NCBI RefSeq assembly: GCF_029784135.1
Contig: NC_073744.1
Location: 30,734,981-30,798,980 of the forward strand
Reading direction: 5' to 3'
DNA from: Toxorhynchites rutilus septentrionalis
Lineage: Eukaryota; Arthropoda; Insecta; Diptera; Culicidae
DNA length: 64,000 nt
Position 1 is the stretch's first letter, and each line of letters starts with the position of its first letter. Under the pieces are notes generated by a model that saw nothing but the letters and a program-made list of their open reading frames with translations, did not search any database and had not been told where the DNA came from. The translations under genes and the position numbers were made by a program. Shown here one piece after another: positions 11,271-20,912 of the stretch.

Positions 11271-12500
11271 TCCAAGATTCCGATTTCTGGACATCCCTCG
11301 ACCAGCCGTACACACATGCCAATGACGCCCGCGGATCCGTGGCGAGACAGAGCGGGGTGAGACTCTCACATATCGCTGCAAACAACGGCAGGTCCTTCGC
11401 GACAGCGACGCCGACTACGACGATGAACGGACGACACATTTTGTTATAGCGAAGAAGCGCGACTTGCTTCACTAAAACTATATCGGCCTTGGAGACACAG
11501 CTGCCTCGGCCACACACGCCGGAAGAGGCCGATGGGAAGAAAACGGAACCGAGCCAGCCGATATGCCGATGTGGTGCTGCTGCCACTGCATCGGTCCGAA
11601 TCCTTGTGCACGGTGGACATTCCCTGCCTGTCCCACCACAGAGCGACACTGGGAGCCATAGTTTTGGTTGCTATCCCACCCCACCCATGCGATACTCTGC
11701 TGCATGTATCAGCTAGCACGGGATATAGCCCCAGCGCCCACCAATCCAAGTCAGAAACAGGCCTGACTCGGAAGCGTAAGGACATGAGCGCTGTTACGTG
11801 AGTGTGAGTACGCGCGTTTAATTTATCTCCCCCCAAAAACCGTACTACACGGTTTTAGTGGATCGTGGGTCGCGTTTCGCCACCAAATCGCTCGCTGCTA
11901 ATTCCGAAGCGACGCCGCTAGAGTCGTGGGTGCTGTAAAGTGTGTGTGCGCGCACAGGTATTGGCCGGAAATTCGAAATCTTCCCGCTACGGAATGAAGT
12001 GGCTCCGAAACTCGCGCGCAAGTGACAGTTGATCGGTGTGACATTCTATCAATCATCGTGTTTACTCGCAGCCTCACGTTTCAAGTCGAAACTTGTTTAT
12101 CTGTGCGAAGGCGAAATGTAGAAAGTGGGAAAATAAGATGCCCGACCCAAGCGGCAGTGGTAAATAACATCGCTGTAGGTAAATAGTTTAGTAATTTTGC
12201 GGCCCAGGATGTGTTACGAGTGAGTCATTTGGTTTTTCTTTTGTTCTCGCGCTTCTCGGGAAGATTTGGCACTGCGTGGAGGGGTGTGAGTGGTTTGTTT
12301 GCGGGCGAGAGTATGTGTGTGTGTGTGCGTACGGACCCGTGGTGTACAGTTTCGCTGCGAAGATAAGAGTAAGCGGTGAAAGCACTTTGGCGCGCGATTA
12401 TTTCCTTTGTAAGCTACCTGCCCAGGAGAGGTAGCAAATGTAGCAGCAAAACAACATCCAGTTTGATTTGGGTCGGGACGGGATGGGAGAAGTCAAGGCT
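11271..12500. other. GC-rich host island; candidate 5' exon or promoter region
   Basis: A CpG-rich, repeat-poor block with GT microsatellite around 12310. On the plus strand 12138-12166 holds a short frame starting ATGCCCGACCCAAGCGGCAG, directly followed by a donor-like GTAAAT at 12161. Another GTAAAT follows at 12178 and a GTGAGT occurs near 12220. These could mark a short first exon, but with no acceptor or protein homology I only note the possibility. Antisense frames in 11.1-11.8 kb show no domains. Confidence 0.35.
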
Positions 12501-12713
12501 GCTTACCAAAATCCGAAAATTTGGTTCCGTGAATCATTCACTTATTAGAAATGACAAACATTGGTACTTGAATAATTATGTACCTGTTGTTGTAGAAATC
12601 GAACTGGGATACAAATGGTCTGCCGAAGTGAGATTATCAAAATTTACACACCAATTCGTGATCGTTCAGTTTTTAACACGACACCTGCACCCAATGCACT
12701 TGAATTAGACTGA

Positions 12714-12894
12714 CCAAACGTACCGTATTTTTCATTGTCCCATATTTTTATCAATTCGTACAGTATTTTGATTATGAAAAGAATAATTTGACGTAGATTT
12801 TGATTTCTATGTAAGAGAAAAACGAAATAGAAAATGAGGCATATATCAAATTATTAAGAGATTTCAAACGCATATTACGCGAAATAGATATTGC
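12714..12894. repeat. CTGACCAAACGTA dispersed repeat
   Basis: AGACTGACCAAACGTACCGTATTTTTCATTG at this place matches GGCTGACCAAACGTAACG and GTACCGTATTTTTGAGTA at 48306-48390. The repeat is short and noncoding, and its class is unknown. Confidence 0.5.
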
Positions 12895-13268
12895 GATATA
12901 CAGGGGTTTTCAGATTGAAGGCTCACGTAACAAATTTAAATAACTTCTACAGAAGTGAGCCGATTTTTATTTAAAAAAACGAAAATAAAGCTTATTTTAG
13001 TACATTTTTGATGTGACCACCCCTTTTTTTCGATAACGCGTTTTAAACGGTGAACAAAATTCTTCATTCACAACTCTAACATTACGACTTCGATGCTGTT
13101 GAAAATCTGAGTTATTTTGTCTTTAAGTTTCTTCGAATTTTGTGGCCTATTGACATAGCAACGGTCCTTCAAGAACCCCCACAAACCAAACCAAAACAAA
13201 CCAGAAGACTTAAAGACACTGTATTCGTTTTGTTTTGTTTTGTTTTTTTTTTTGCTCAGAAACAAGTT
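12895..13268 (-). pseudogene. mariner/Tc1-superfamily transposase C-terminal fragment
   Basis: Reading the minus strand from about 13230 gives WGFLKDRCYVNRPQ, LKDKITQIFNSI, VMLEL, a stop, then MKNFVHRLKRVIEKKG. This follows the C-terminal tail of transposases whose DDE domain ends with LWGYLKD and a conserved RPQ-LK-EI block. The TGA inside the tail and the loss of everything upstream show it is dead. The sequence 12895-12990 would be the 3' noncoding end, with a possible terminus at 12901 (ACAGGGGTTTTCAG). Confidence 0.7.
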
Positions 13269-13420
13269 CAGTTCAGCTCTGTATGACGAACTATGTTCAG
13301 GTCGGACCCGATTATATAAAATTTTAGAATCGATTATATACGGTTTGATTTTTCTTTATTTCAAATATGATTCTTTTCAAGCGAAAATGAAATATTCCAA
13401 TGTTCAAGTGAGATTTAATT

Positions 13421-14364
13421 AGGGTAAATAATCTTGGTTTGTCCGATTTGGGGTGTTTTTACGCAACTAGTAAATGCAAATCGATTTTTCTTCATGAAAA
13501 TCACACATAATCGATACGAGTTTGGGTTTGTTGAAAAGCCCCAAGTCTCTAGTTGCTAATACTACCATAAGGTGTTGAAATTATTCATTCAATTATTTTT
13601 ATGTTTTTTAACGATTTCCTCAAAAAGGAATCATGATTATGGTTTGCCCAAAAAATGATCATGGTTGTCCGGTTTTAGAAATCACCATTTTTGAATGAAA
13701 ACATTCGAATTCTCAAGTAGATGCTGCATTTATCATTGCTCGAGTTTACTGTCATCATATTGATCCATTCATAATTTAGGCTTTCTTCAAAATATTGCCT
13801 TTCTTGGGCGTTTTAAAAGTATTACCCTCAACATACTCAACACAGAGAAACTTTATTTCTGCTATGCGCAAAGGACGCCATAAACAAACTGCAGCGTGCC
13901 AAGCGGTTGCCATAGAAATCATGTGGACAAAACAACATTATTGAAAACAACAACTCATGATCAGAATTGAGTTCATCAAAATGCGTTAATTTAATGGTTT
14001 AGCTATGTAAATCTGATACAAATGGTTTGCAAGCATGATGTTTACAATATTTATAAGTGTTATAAACCAGAAAAGGGCAGAATACGTGCCAAATAATCAT
14101 CTGGTGATCGATGAAAAGTTAGCTCGAATGAGGGACGCATTGACACAAACAGAAGGTGTATTTTATAATCCTTTAAAACATGTGATTCCGACATAATATA
14201 CTATAAAACTACTGTAAATCATGAAAAATACAATTTTATTTATATGTTTTGAAACATTCGAATACCTGATTTGACGAAGGTGTGCTATATTAGAGCATTC
14301 AGAAAAGTGGACAAGCCATGATCATATTTTCGACTGGACAAACCAAAATCATTTACCTTACCCT
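13421..14364. mobile_element. element nested in the DD37E transposon (AGGGTAA ends)
   Basis: The left end AGGGTAAATAATCTTGGTTTGTCC and the reverse-complemented right end AGGGTAAGGTAAATGATTTTGGTTTGTCC are inverted copies apart from a 5-base insertion. Removing this segment restores the colinear match between the 5' part of the DD37E element and its deletion derivatives at 45.1 and 52.5 kb. No coding capacity is evident. The target duplication is unclear (TTA-like on both sides). Confidence 0.7.
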
Positions 14365-14466
14365 TTATGAGTACAGCGAAATAAAAATCGTGATTTTGAC
14401 AGATTCTAGTTGAAGATTCACCAGGAATGGTTAAAAATGGTTTTGCAGCGAAATTAAAAAAGATAG

Positions 14467-15420
14467 GAGTTCGGTGTCAAAGAACGAATTGTAACGAATT
14501 GTGTCAGTACGGTATATCGTATCCTGGGTCCCCTGAACGTAGAGCGGAAGGTCGGAAGTGGTCGTCCGGTGACGATAATGACGAAGCAGAGGAAGACATC
14601 GTTAAAGAAGCTGTTTGACAATAAGGACGCAACCAGCCTGCGTGACGCCGGTCGAAAATATGACTGTTCCCACGTATTGATCCATCGGACCCTCAAGATG
14701 GAAGCAATCGTCTGCAGGAAGAAGACGAGGTCGCCGGAGTACACGGAGGAGCAGATTGAGACGGCTAAATCACAGTGTCGGTGGATGACCAAAAAATACC
14801 GCGGGACGTCTTTCGTTCTGGACGACGAAAGCTATTTTCCGCTGTCCAAAACGCATATTCCAGGAAATGATAATTACTACTCCAGCGACAAGTCATCCAC
14901 ACCGCCTGAAGTGAAATACAAGTTCAGGCACAAGTTTGAAAAAAAGGTTATGTTGTACATCGCCACTTCCGACCGGGGCATTTCAAAGCCTTGGTTTATG
15001 CCGAGCGGTCTGGCAATCAACCAACAAATCTATCGAGAAGAGTGCCTCGATAAAATCCTGCTGCCGTTCCTGAACGAGCATCACGCGGATGGGAAGTACG
15101 TCTTCTGGCCGGACAAGGCGTCTTCCCATTACACCAAGAAGATGCTGGCGTATCTTGAGGAGAAAAAGATGCCGTTCGTGCAGAAAGATCGTAACTCAAC
15201 AAACTTGCCCCAGTGCCGCCCAATAGAGGATTTCTTTGGCTCACTCAGTGCCCTAGTGTATAAAAACAATTGGAGGGCCAAGGACACGAAGCAACTGACT
15301 ACAAGAATCCGGAATTGTATCCGGAAAATGGACGTAAGTGCCGTACAACGTTCTTGTGAGAGCATCGCGACAAAGTTGCGTCGAACAGCAGACCACGGCC
15401 CTTACTCAAACATTCACTGA
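14467..15420 (+). CDS. DD37E transposase, 5' end degenerate, catalytic triad intact
   Basis: The frame is open from 14467 to the stop at 15420; the first Met lies at 14569. The part ahead of that Met reads FGVKERIVTNC, STVYRIL and VERKVGSGRPVT, a remnant of the N-terminal HTH region with GRPR-like hook. Stops at 14455-14466 break the true start. Counting from Met 14569, the DDE domain shows FVLDDESYF (Asp85/86), YVFWPDKASSHY (Asp182) and CRPIEDFFG (Glu220). Exactly 37 residues separate Asp182 from Glu220, which defines the mosquito DD37E lineage of the Tc1/mariner superfamily. Such enzymes cut and paste DNA at TA sites. About 950 bp are uninterrupted, so the catalytic domain looks young, but the start region and missing right end argue that the copy is not autonomous now. 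Confidence 0.85.
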   Translation, partial: EFGVKERIVTNCVSTVYRILGPLNVERKVGSGRPVTIMTKQRKTSLKKLFDNKDATSLRDAGRKYDCSHVLIHRTLKMEAIVCRKKTRSPEYTEEQIETAKSQCRWMTKKYRGTSFVLDDESYFPLSKTHIPGNDNYYSSDKSSTPPEVKYKFRHKFEKKVMLYIATSDRGISKPWFMPSGLAINQQIYREECLDKILLPFLNEHHADGKYVFWPDKASSHYTKKMLAYLEEKKMPFVQKDRNSTNLPQCRPIEDFFGSLSALVYKNNWRAKDTKQLTTRIRNCIRKMDVSAVQRSCESIATKLRRTADHGPYSNIH

Positions 15421-15826
15421 CATTTTTTTGAAGAAAATACATTATGTTATTAATAAAAAATACTGAAATCGATGATAAAAAAATATTTTTTTTATGTTAT
15501 TGAAAAAATTCTCATTTTTTATTTAACACCCGTTAGATCGGTGGAAGTTGGTTGATAGAAGCGTTCAAATCTATTATGTATTTTTGGATAACCTTAAAAA
15601 CCACTAAATTTTAAGTTTTTCATGCCTAAAATGTTAGTCTAATCCACTAATTTGGAAGTTTCATAACTGTTTTGATTTTTCTCATCTTTCAAATGGAGGC
15701 AACCGGATTGCCCTGCGTAGCGTAATTTTTGACTTAGAGCCAGTTTGAGATAAACAGTACGAAACAGAAAAAAGGTTCAATAACACTGTCATTGCTGAAA
15801 TTCGAACATATGCGTAGAAGGATTTT

Positions 15827-16985
15827 TGACGCAGGACAACGTCTTTCATTTCTATACTGGGGTGTAAGTTCGAAGGTTCGAAAACGAATGCGTTACGCCG
15901 GAGAAGGAGATTTTGGGCGTTAGTAGCTCCTAAATAACTGAACGAAATGGTATGATAAACACTTCATTCGAAAGATAAAATGTCTAAGCGTTATATGCTT
16001 GTTACTCTTTGACCCAAAAACTTGTTTCAATAACCCTAGAATTGCTTTAAAACAGGCTATTGAAATCACACCAATCGGTATATAAGCGAGTGGCGCTCGG
16101 AAATCCACTCAGTTATGATTGCGCAACGATTGAGGTACGATCGTTGGAATGGATGGATATTTCCCTAACACAGACTTCAAAACCATGGAGCCAGCGGAAA
16201 TCGGCATTGCAAAATAGATGTAAGTAGCGGGTACTTTTGTACTCGCTTGCGTTTCTGGAAATCGAAATGTTTCCCTAACACAGACTTCCAACCATGGAGC
16301 CTGAGGAAATCGGCATTGCAGTATAGATGGTTTGATTTGGTTTTTGATTATAGAGACTTTAAACTTTTTCAGTTCATTCGTCTCTGGTCTTGGAAAAACT
16401 TTACTCTACTCCAGCACTACATCTCCACCATCATTGCCTTGAGAAAAGCACTCGATCTCTCGTCGTCCAGCTCGTCCAGCAACGATGTTGTCCAGTCGGT
16501 GTCCACACAAAGAATGATGATGAGCAAAATAGATGCAAGCTGCGGGCATTCGCTGAGGAATTGGAATGTTTCCCTAACACAGACTACAAAGCCATGAAGC
16601 CTGTGGAAATCGGCATAGCAAATTAGAAGCAAGCAGCGGGTCCTTTTGTACTCGTTTGCGTTTTTGCAAATTGGAATGTTTCCCTAACACAGATTTCAAA
16701 AACATGGAGCCTGGGGAAATTGGCATTGCAAAATAGATGCAAACTACGGGTACTTTTGTACTCGCTTGCATTTTTGCAAACCGGAATTTGTTTTCCCAAT
16801 ACACTTACTGAATTTCTACGCATACCGTTTGATGATTAGGCAAAATGTTGATAACTATTTGCAGCGATAACTACTATCATAATGCATGAATTGACTTAAA
16901 TTGGGATTTGTTTGCAATTGAATTCGTGAATAGTTTCATTCATTCACTAGATTAATCAATAATTTAATCAATACACGCAAAAGAT
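15827..16985 (+). repeat. TGACGTAGGACTACGTC-family repeat with promoter and tandem units
   Basis: Left end TGACGCAGGACAACGTC (15827-15843). The first 290 bases match 22380-22670 read on the opposite strand almost word for word (GTTACGCCGGAGA, GAACGAAATGGTATGATAAACACTTCATT, AACAGGCTATTGAAATCAC), including a core promoter at 16079-16114. From about 16150 to 16810 follow roughly five units of a ~125-bp tandem repeat, TTTCCCTAACACAGACTTC, AAACCATGGAGCC, GGAAATCGGCATTGCAAAATAGATG, GGTACTTTTGTACTCGCTTGC. The tail near 16905-16960 resembles the right part of the 44.1 kb copy, without the terminal motif. Its left end truncates the DD37E element. Confidence 0.75.
16079..16114 (+). promoter_or_regulatory. 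TATA box plus arthropod initiator inside repeat
   Basis: TATATAAG at 16079-16086 and TCAGTT at 16109-16114; the first T of the TATA box lies 32 bases before the initiator A. That is canonical RNA polymerase II spacing in insects. The same arrangement with the same spacing occurs on the minus strand at 22384-22419. No recognised gene lies directly downstream. Confidence 0.6.
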
Positions 16986-17931
16986 AGCTCTGCGCAGCGG
17001 CGATATCGTACAAAAAAAGAAAGTGATAAAACTTTGAGAAAAAATAATCCAATCCAGTGCTTCAATCCATTTATAATATTTTATTTACATTATTCGAAGA
17101 AATTTATAACATCAGTAGTTAAAACAATAGTCATTCATTAAAAATATGCGATTTAAGCATACTCAACAACTAAAATGACGGGGCAAAAATTAAGAACGGC
17201 TTTTTCGCGAACTTTAGCCGCGCCTTCAGATGGTCCGGCGTCTGTATCGGGCCTTTCGGGGGCTTTTACCGCCAAGCCCCTGCCGCCGCTGAACTGTCCG
17301 GGAACTCACGGACCTGTTCAGTTTGTTCCGGATCCTTTTTTCGAGGTCTTGTAGGGATATTTCTTAGAGGCTCGCTTCATGACACAGTCATCCTTCTCGG
17401 TCCTTTTCCTTAGGCGTCCAGTCGTTTCGGGTTTTTTTTGCGATCGATGGTTTTGGATCGTCCCAAGTAGTCTGCGATTTCGCGTCGGCTGCCTGCCTTG
17501 GACATTTTGTGGATGACCATCCGCTGTGTTCCCGTGCATTCATGCGCGCGACCCATTTTCCGTTCACTGCAACTATAATACAAGAATTAAAACCTTACAT
17601 ACTTCTTGTTTACATGATAAATACTTACCAGGTGCAGAGACGAACCAGCCTATGGCTGAAAGTCTCTTAAATAAAGACAAAAAAAAACAGGATCCGAAAA
17701 ACACAAAATACCTCCAGAATGTTCGAATGAAAAAAAGTGTAGAAGAAAATATTTTGATGGCTTTCTCCTACTTATCCTAAATTTTTATTTAGGTGTCAAT
17801 TCGATTAAATTCGGTTTCAAAATCCTATTCTATTTGAACGAGCAAAGTGTCTCCCATATCTGGGTGACGGGGCGACGAACGTGTTAACCCTCTTGTACTC
17901 GCGTGCAAAATCATAACTCGTATACTCGCGT
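16986..17931 (-). pseudogene. Tc1/mariner N-terminal transposase fragment in spacer
   Basis: Between about 17560 and 17165 the minus strand reads, with frameshifts and stops, MGRAHECTGTQRMVIHKM, AGSRREIADYLGRSKT, PKRLDA and PDHLKARLKFAKK. This looks like the paired HTH region and linker of a Tc1/mariner transposase up to the block that precedes the catalytic core. The DDE domain itself is absent. The rest of the interval (16986-17165 and 17560-17931) holds AT-rich sequence with nothing recognised. It is decayed beyond use. Confidence 0.5.
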
Positions 17932-18300
17932 TAGGGATTGTTAACCGGTTTTACCGGTAATATAGGGTCATTTTCCATTACCGAATTACCGGTAATTTTA
18001 CAATCGATAACCGGTAATTTCGGTAATTTTAATTTTTGCACCATAAAGAATATTCGCCTTTATGCCGCTTTGAAATATTACTCTAGAATCTAAATAAGAT
18101 CGAAAAATCCAACTGACAGTGTTGCGCCGATTCTACGAACTCCAACCTTCTGTTCAAAAATAGCTGCTCGATCTCTATACTCGATGCCCTCGAACCAGTT
18201 CTGGTCGCTGTTGAACTGCACCCTTTATGAAACTGACGTCGAATTGCAATTTATGCTAGAACAGCTATCTGAATTCTGCTCATGGTCGTGGCACAATTAA

Positions 18301-18456
18301 CCCTTTCATTACGGCAGTGTGCTCCGCCGAAGTGCTACCCCTGTATGGAGCACTGCGCCAAAAAGTATGCACATCGCGCTGGTGTGATCGAAGAGCAGTA
18401 TGAATTTCATGTCGTCGCGCGGATGTCGTCTATAGACGACGCTCGTAACGAAAGGG
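18301..18456. mobile_element. TTAA-flanked 156-bp MITE nested in the hAT element
   Basis: TTAA occurs at 18297-18300 and 18457-18460. Terminal repeats CCCTTTCATTACG and, reverse-complemented, CCCTTTCGTTACG match at 12 of 13 positions. CCC ends with TTAA duplication fit a piggyBac-type MITE. A second inner palindrome (GTCGTCTATAGACGAC, 18426-18441) lies near the right end. Confidence 0.75.
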
Positions 18457-18639
18457 TTAATGATGACTTCGGCGTCTTCTATCAAACTTCACGGACTGCA
18501 TTGAACAAGCAGGCATTTTAAATCGTTCGTGATCTGATTAAATTTGACGATTATGGTATTGGCTCAGTAGCTGGATAACAGGAGGGAAAAGACCCACTGG
18601 AAGATGTAGAAACTGTTGAGTATCAAGGAAAAACTTGAC

Positions 18640-18840
18640 GATTGCAGCAATCAAAGGTATCAACGTCCAGCCCAAGCTCAACGTCTATAAACGCATTGAT
18701 GAAAATCCTCAGACATGTTTTCGTACAGAGGGCATCAGAGGCAAATACATGGCAATGGTATTCGATGCTCCTCGTACTGTACGTCCAACATGATTGGACT
18801 CTGAACGTCCATTTTCCTGTTCTGGAAATTTCAGTATAGG
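18640..18840 (+). pseudogene. hAT transposase C-terminal (dimerisation) remnant
   Basis: One frame reads LNVYKRIDENPQ, then APRTVRPT, a stop, and DSERPFSCSGNF. The pattern SER-FS--GN-F is the signature of the hAT C-terminal dimerisation domain, so this is the tail of the transposase of the enclosing hAT element. The nonsense codon and loss of the text right after GNF, where another sequence begins, show it is inactive. Confidence 0.6.
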
Positions 18841-19500
18841 GAAATCAGGGTAAACCCGGCACCTCCTGATTTTTCCAATTAGGAAGCATTTTTTGCAAAT
18901 TTTCCGATGTTCCCTGTACACAGGTGTCATTTTTTACGTTCCGATTCACCCTACAACTGCGGAAGTCGCTTTACTGTCAAAACAAACCACACAACAGGAC
19001 CGATCAGCAAACAGGAGTTAGTCCGTGTAAAATTTCGCTAGTGGAATTTAGGTGTTTTTGTCGGAAAATTTTGGAAAATTCGATACTTCTGTGAGCCTAA
19101 TTCATCTTAGATCATTGTTCAGTGTATTTTGTGAGACGGTATGTGGTTTTGTTGATTATCGATGATGGAAAACGTTGTTTTGAAATTTCGAGCCCTTTCG
19201 GGGTAACACCGAATGTTGCACTGCCAGGAAAAATGCGTCCTTGCTTTTTGTATATGTCTTGTGTTTATAATAGGAAGACAAAACGACAGAACTGGATTGA
19301 TAAAAAAGCCAAAACCAACGTTGAACTGGGCTTGTCAACAAAAAAGTTGCTTGCTCACCCAAGCTGGAATTAAAACTCTCGTGTTTATTCCGGACCAGGA
19401 GTAGGAATTTGTCCATCACCTGCTTATTGTAACAAGTTTACATTCGTTTCTCTAAAGGTTTTAACCCGACAGGGTGTCCCGCACTCTCATTTATTTCACC
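18841..19500 (+). pseudogene. possible pogo-type transposase N-terminal scraps
   Basis: Two frames between 19255 and 19460 read YNRKTKRQNW and VELGLSTKKL, then IKTLVFIPDQE followed by EFVHHLL. This resembles the N-terminus of pogo/Tigger-like transposases (Lys/Arg-rich start, Psq-type HTH with a GLS-RKAA turn, then a P-QE-ELV segment). The pieces are short, out of frame and interrupted, so the call is tentative. The stretch starts abruptly at about 18841 inside the hAT coding remnant. Confidence 0.35.
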
Positions 19501-20060
19501 TAAAAAAATCAGTTTTTGTATTCTATTAAAATTCGAGTTCTATTCAAAAAATAATCAACAGATACTGTAGAATAGTTCATGAATAGTTGAAGAGAGGTTC
19601 TGTAACGATTTGAAGTCGGAGGAACATGAGAGGTCTTGGAAATATGTGGAAATCCTTATCCTTAGTTTTACCATGATTTCTCCTAATGAGATCCGATTTA
19701 GATTAGAAGACGACAAAATTAACATTGTTTTTGTCCCTTAGTATTAATTTAAACAACAAACTAAGTTGCAAAATCCTGCAAAATGGTTTTTTTGTAAACT
19801 AATCATTATCAATAAAAGCCGTTTCTTCAAGAAAATGGTTTTGTTTCAAAGTATTGTTTCACCGGTAATTTACCGGTTTTACCAGTAATTTACCGGTTTT
19901 ACCGGTAATGAAATTTTCATTACCGAATAATCGGTTATTGAAATTTCGGGACGGTAATGCAATCCCTTACTCGCGTACGGTGTCTATGAATTTCCTGCGA
20001 CTTGTTTTCTTGTCGATATTGTTCAGCATACATATTATTAAAAAAAATCCCGTAACTGTA
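19501..20060. other. right part of hAT element and short spacer
   Basis: 19501-19860 is AT-rich without coding signal. The ACCGGTAA array and right TIR follow. 19977-20052 is spacer, and 20053-20060 is the left copy of the duplication flanking the next element. Confidence 0.5.
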
Positions 20061-20538
20061 AGAGTCCCCGCACTCTGCAGACTTTTGTCGGTCGATAGAT
20101 AGGTCGGACGACTTAATCAGTATGGAGCGATATGCATATGCGCACTTTACACCGATTCAATTTGGGCCGATGAAAAAGTTTGATAGGCTTTCCGATTGCA
20201 TTTAAACTATTCTGTCGGCCAGCTATCGGCCGTCCGTTTAATCAGTACTGGCTAGCATCGACCTACGCACACACGACGACTGTTTATCGGTCAATAATTC
20301 AATTCGCTCTCAATTTTGGCATCCGACATATGCGCCGTGCGAATCACTGAGAGTGGGATGCACCTAATGCTCTCTGAATCTCTTTTTGATTTTCCTTCGC
20401 CGTTCTTTTCTCCGTTGTCAAACACAAATTAAATACAGTCTTTCGAGAATATTCGACCGAGAGTCGGCTAGTGTGCACACTAGCAAACCAATCCGACCAA
20501 ACTATCGGCTGAAAAAAATCTAAAGTGTGCGGGGGCCC
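20061..20538. mobile_element. short hAT element (478 bp) with 8-bp duplication
   Basis: TAACTGTA flanks both sides (20053-20060 and 20539-20546). Ends are imperfect inverted repeats: AGAGTCCCCGCACTCTGCAGACTTTTG on the left against GGGCCCCCGCACACTTTAGATTTTTTTC from the right strand. Related GGTCGG/TTAATCAGTA words are repeated inside. The perfect 8-bp duplication supports hAT. There is no coding capacity. Confidence 0.75.
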
Positions 20539-20546
20539 TAACTGTA

Positions 20547-20912
20547 ACACAAAACCATACGCCTCCGAAAAGTTTATAGTTTTCAGTTTACAATTCTTTC
20601 ACAAGTGTGTGTATATGTGTGACCATTGTATTTAGTGAATAACTATACGAAAGTCAAACATTTGTATTTTGTTTTTGCACTTATGAATCTAACGACGAAT
20701 ATATCGACGAATGATATATAAGTCCGTTCAATCTGGTGACAAAAAGAACTAAAATCAAATGAGAATAATTCGGTAATGATCTTATACATTATACTCAATT
20801 CATATTCCACACCACTAACATTAATTTATGAATTCCATTGAACAATATCAAAAAAACATAATATTGTCTAAAAAACAGGAAGTGGGTTATATCTATGGTA
20901 TAACCGCAAGGG
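20547..20912. other. AT-rich spacer, nothing recognised
   Basis: No repeat ends, no open frame with protein-like content. Confidence 0.4.

Larger units (their letters stand above)
13298..15826 (+). mobile_element. DD37E (ITmD37E-type) transposon, 3' truncated, with nested insertion
   Basis: The left terminus is CAGGTCGGACCCGATTATATA at 13298, followed by subterminal GATTATATACGG-like repeats. A foreign segment (13421-14364) splits the 5' noncoding part, which resumes with CACCAGGAATGG and then the transposase frame. The 3' noncoding part (15421-15826; ATCCACTAATTTGGAAG, TCATCTTTCAAATGGAGGCAAC, GAACATATGCGTAGAAGG) is shared with the four shorter copies at 34.85, 45.1, 51.75 and 54.09 kb. The right terminus is lost where a TGACGCAGGACAACGTC-ended repeat begins at 15827. 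This is the only copy in the window that carries a transposase. Confidence 0.85.
17932..19968 (+). mobile_element. hAT transposon with perfect 8-bp target duplication
   Basis: The flanks carry an identical 8-mer, ACTCGCGT, at 17924-17931 and 19969-19976. The ends are inverted: TAGGGATTG on the left, and AAGGGATTG when the right end is reverse-complemented. Both ends continue into arrays of the palindromic word TTACCGGTAA (17945-18015 and 19860-19930). An 8-bp duplication plus a TAGGG start is diagnostic of the hAT superfamily. The interior carries a degraded transposase C-terminus (18640-18840), a nested TTAA MITE (18301-18456) and probably another insertion (about 18840-19500). It cannot be autonomous. 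Confidence 0.85.

Noticed and set aside
16150..16810. CRISPR-like repeat array
   Set aside because: Units are about 125 bp, contiguous, without unique spacers, in an insect genome. It is a tandem repeat.
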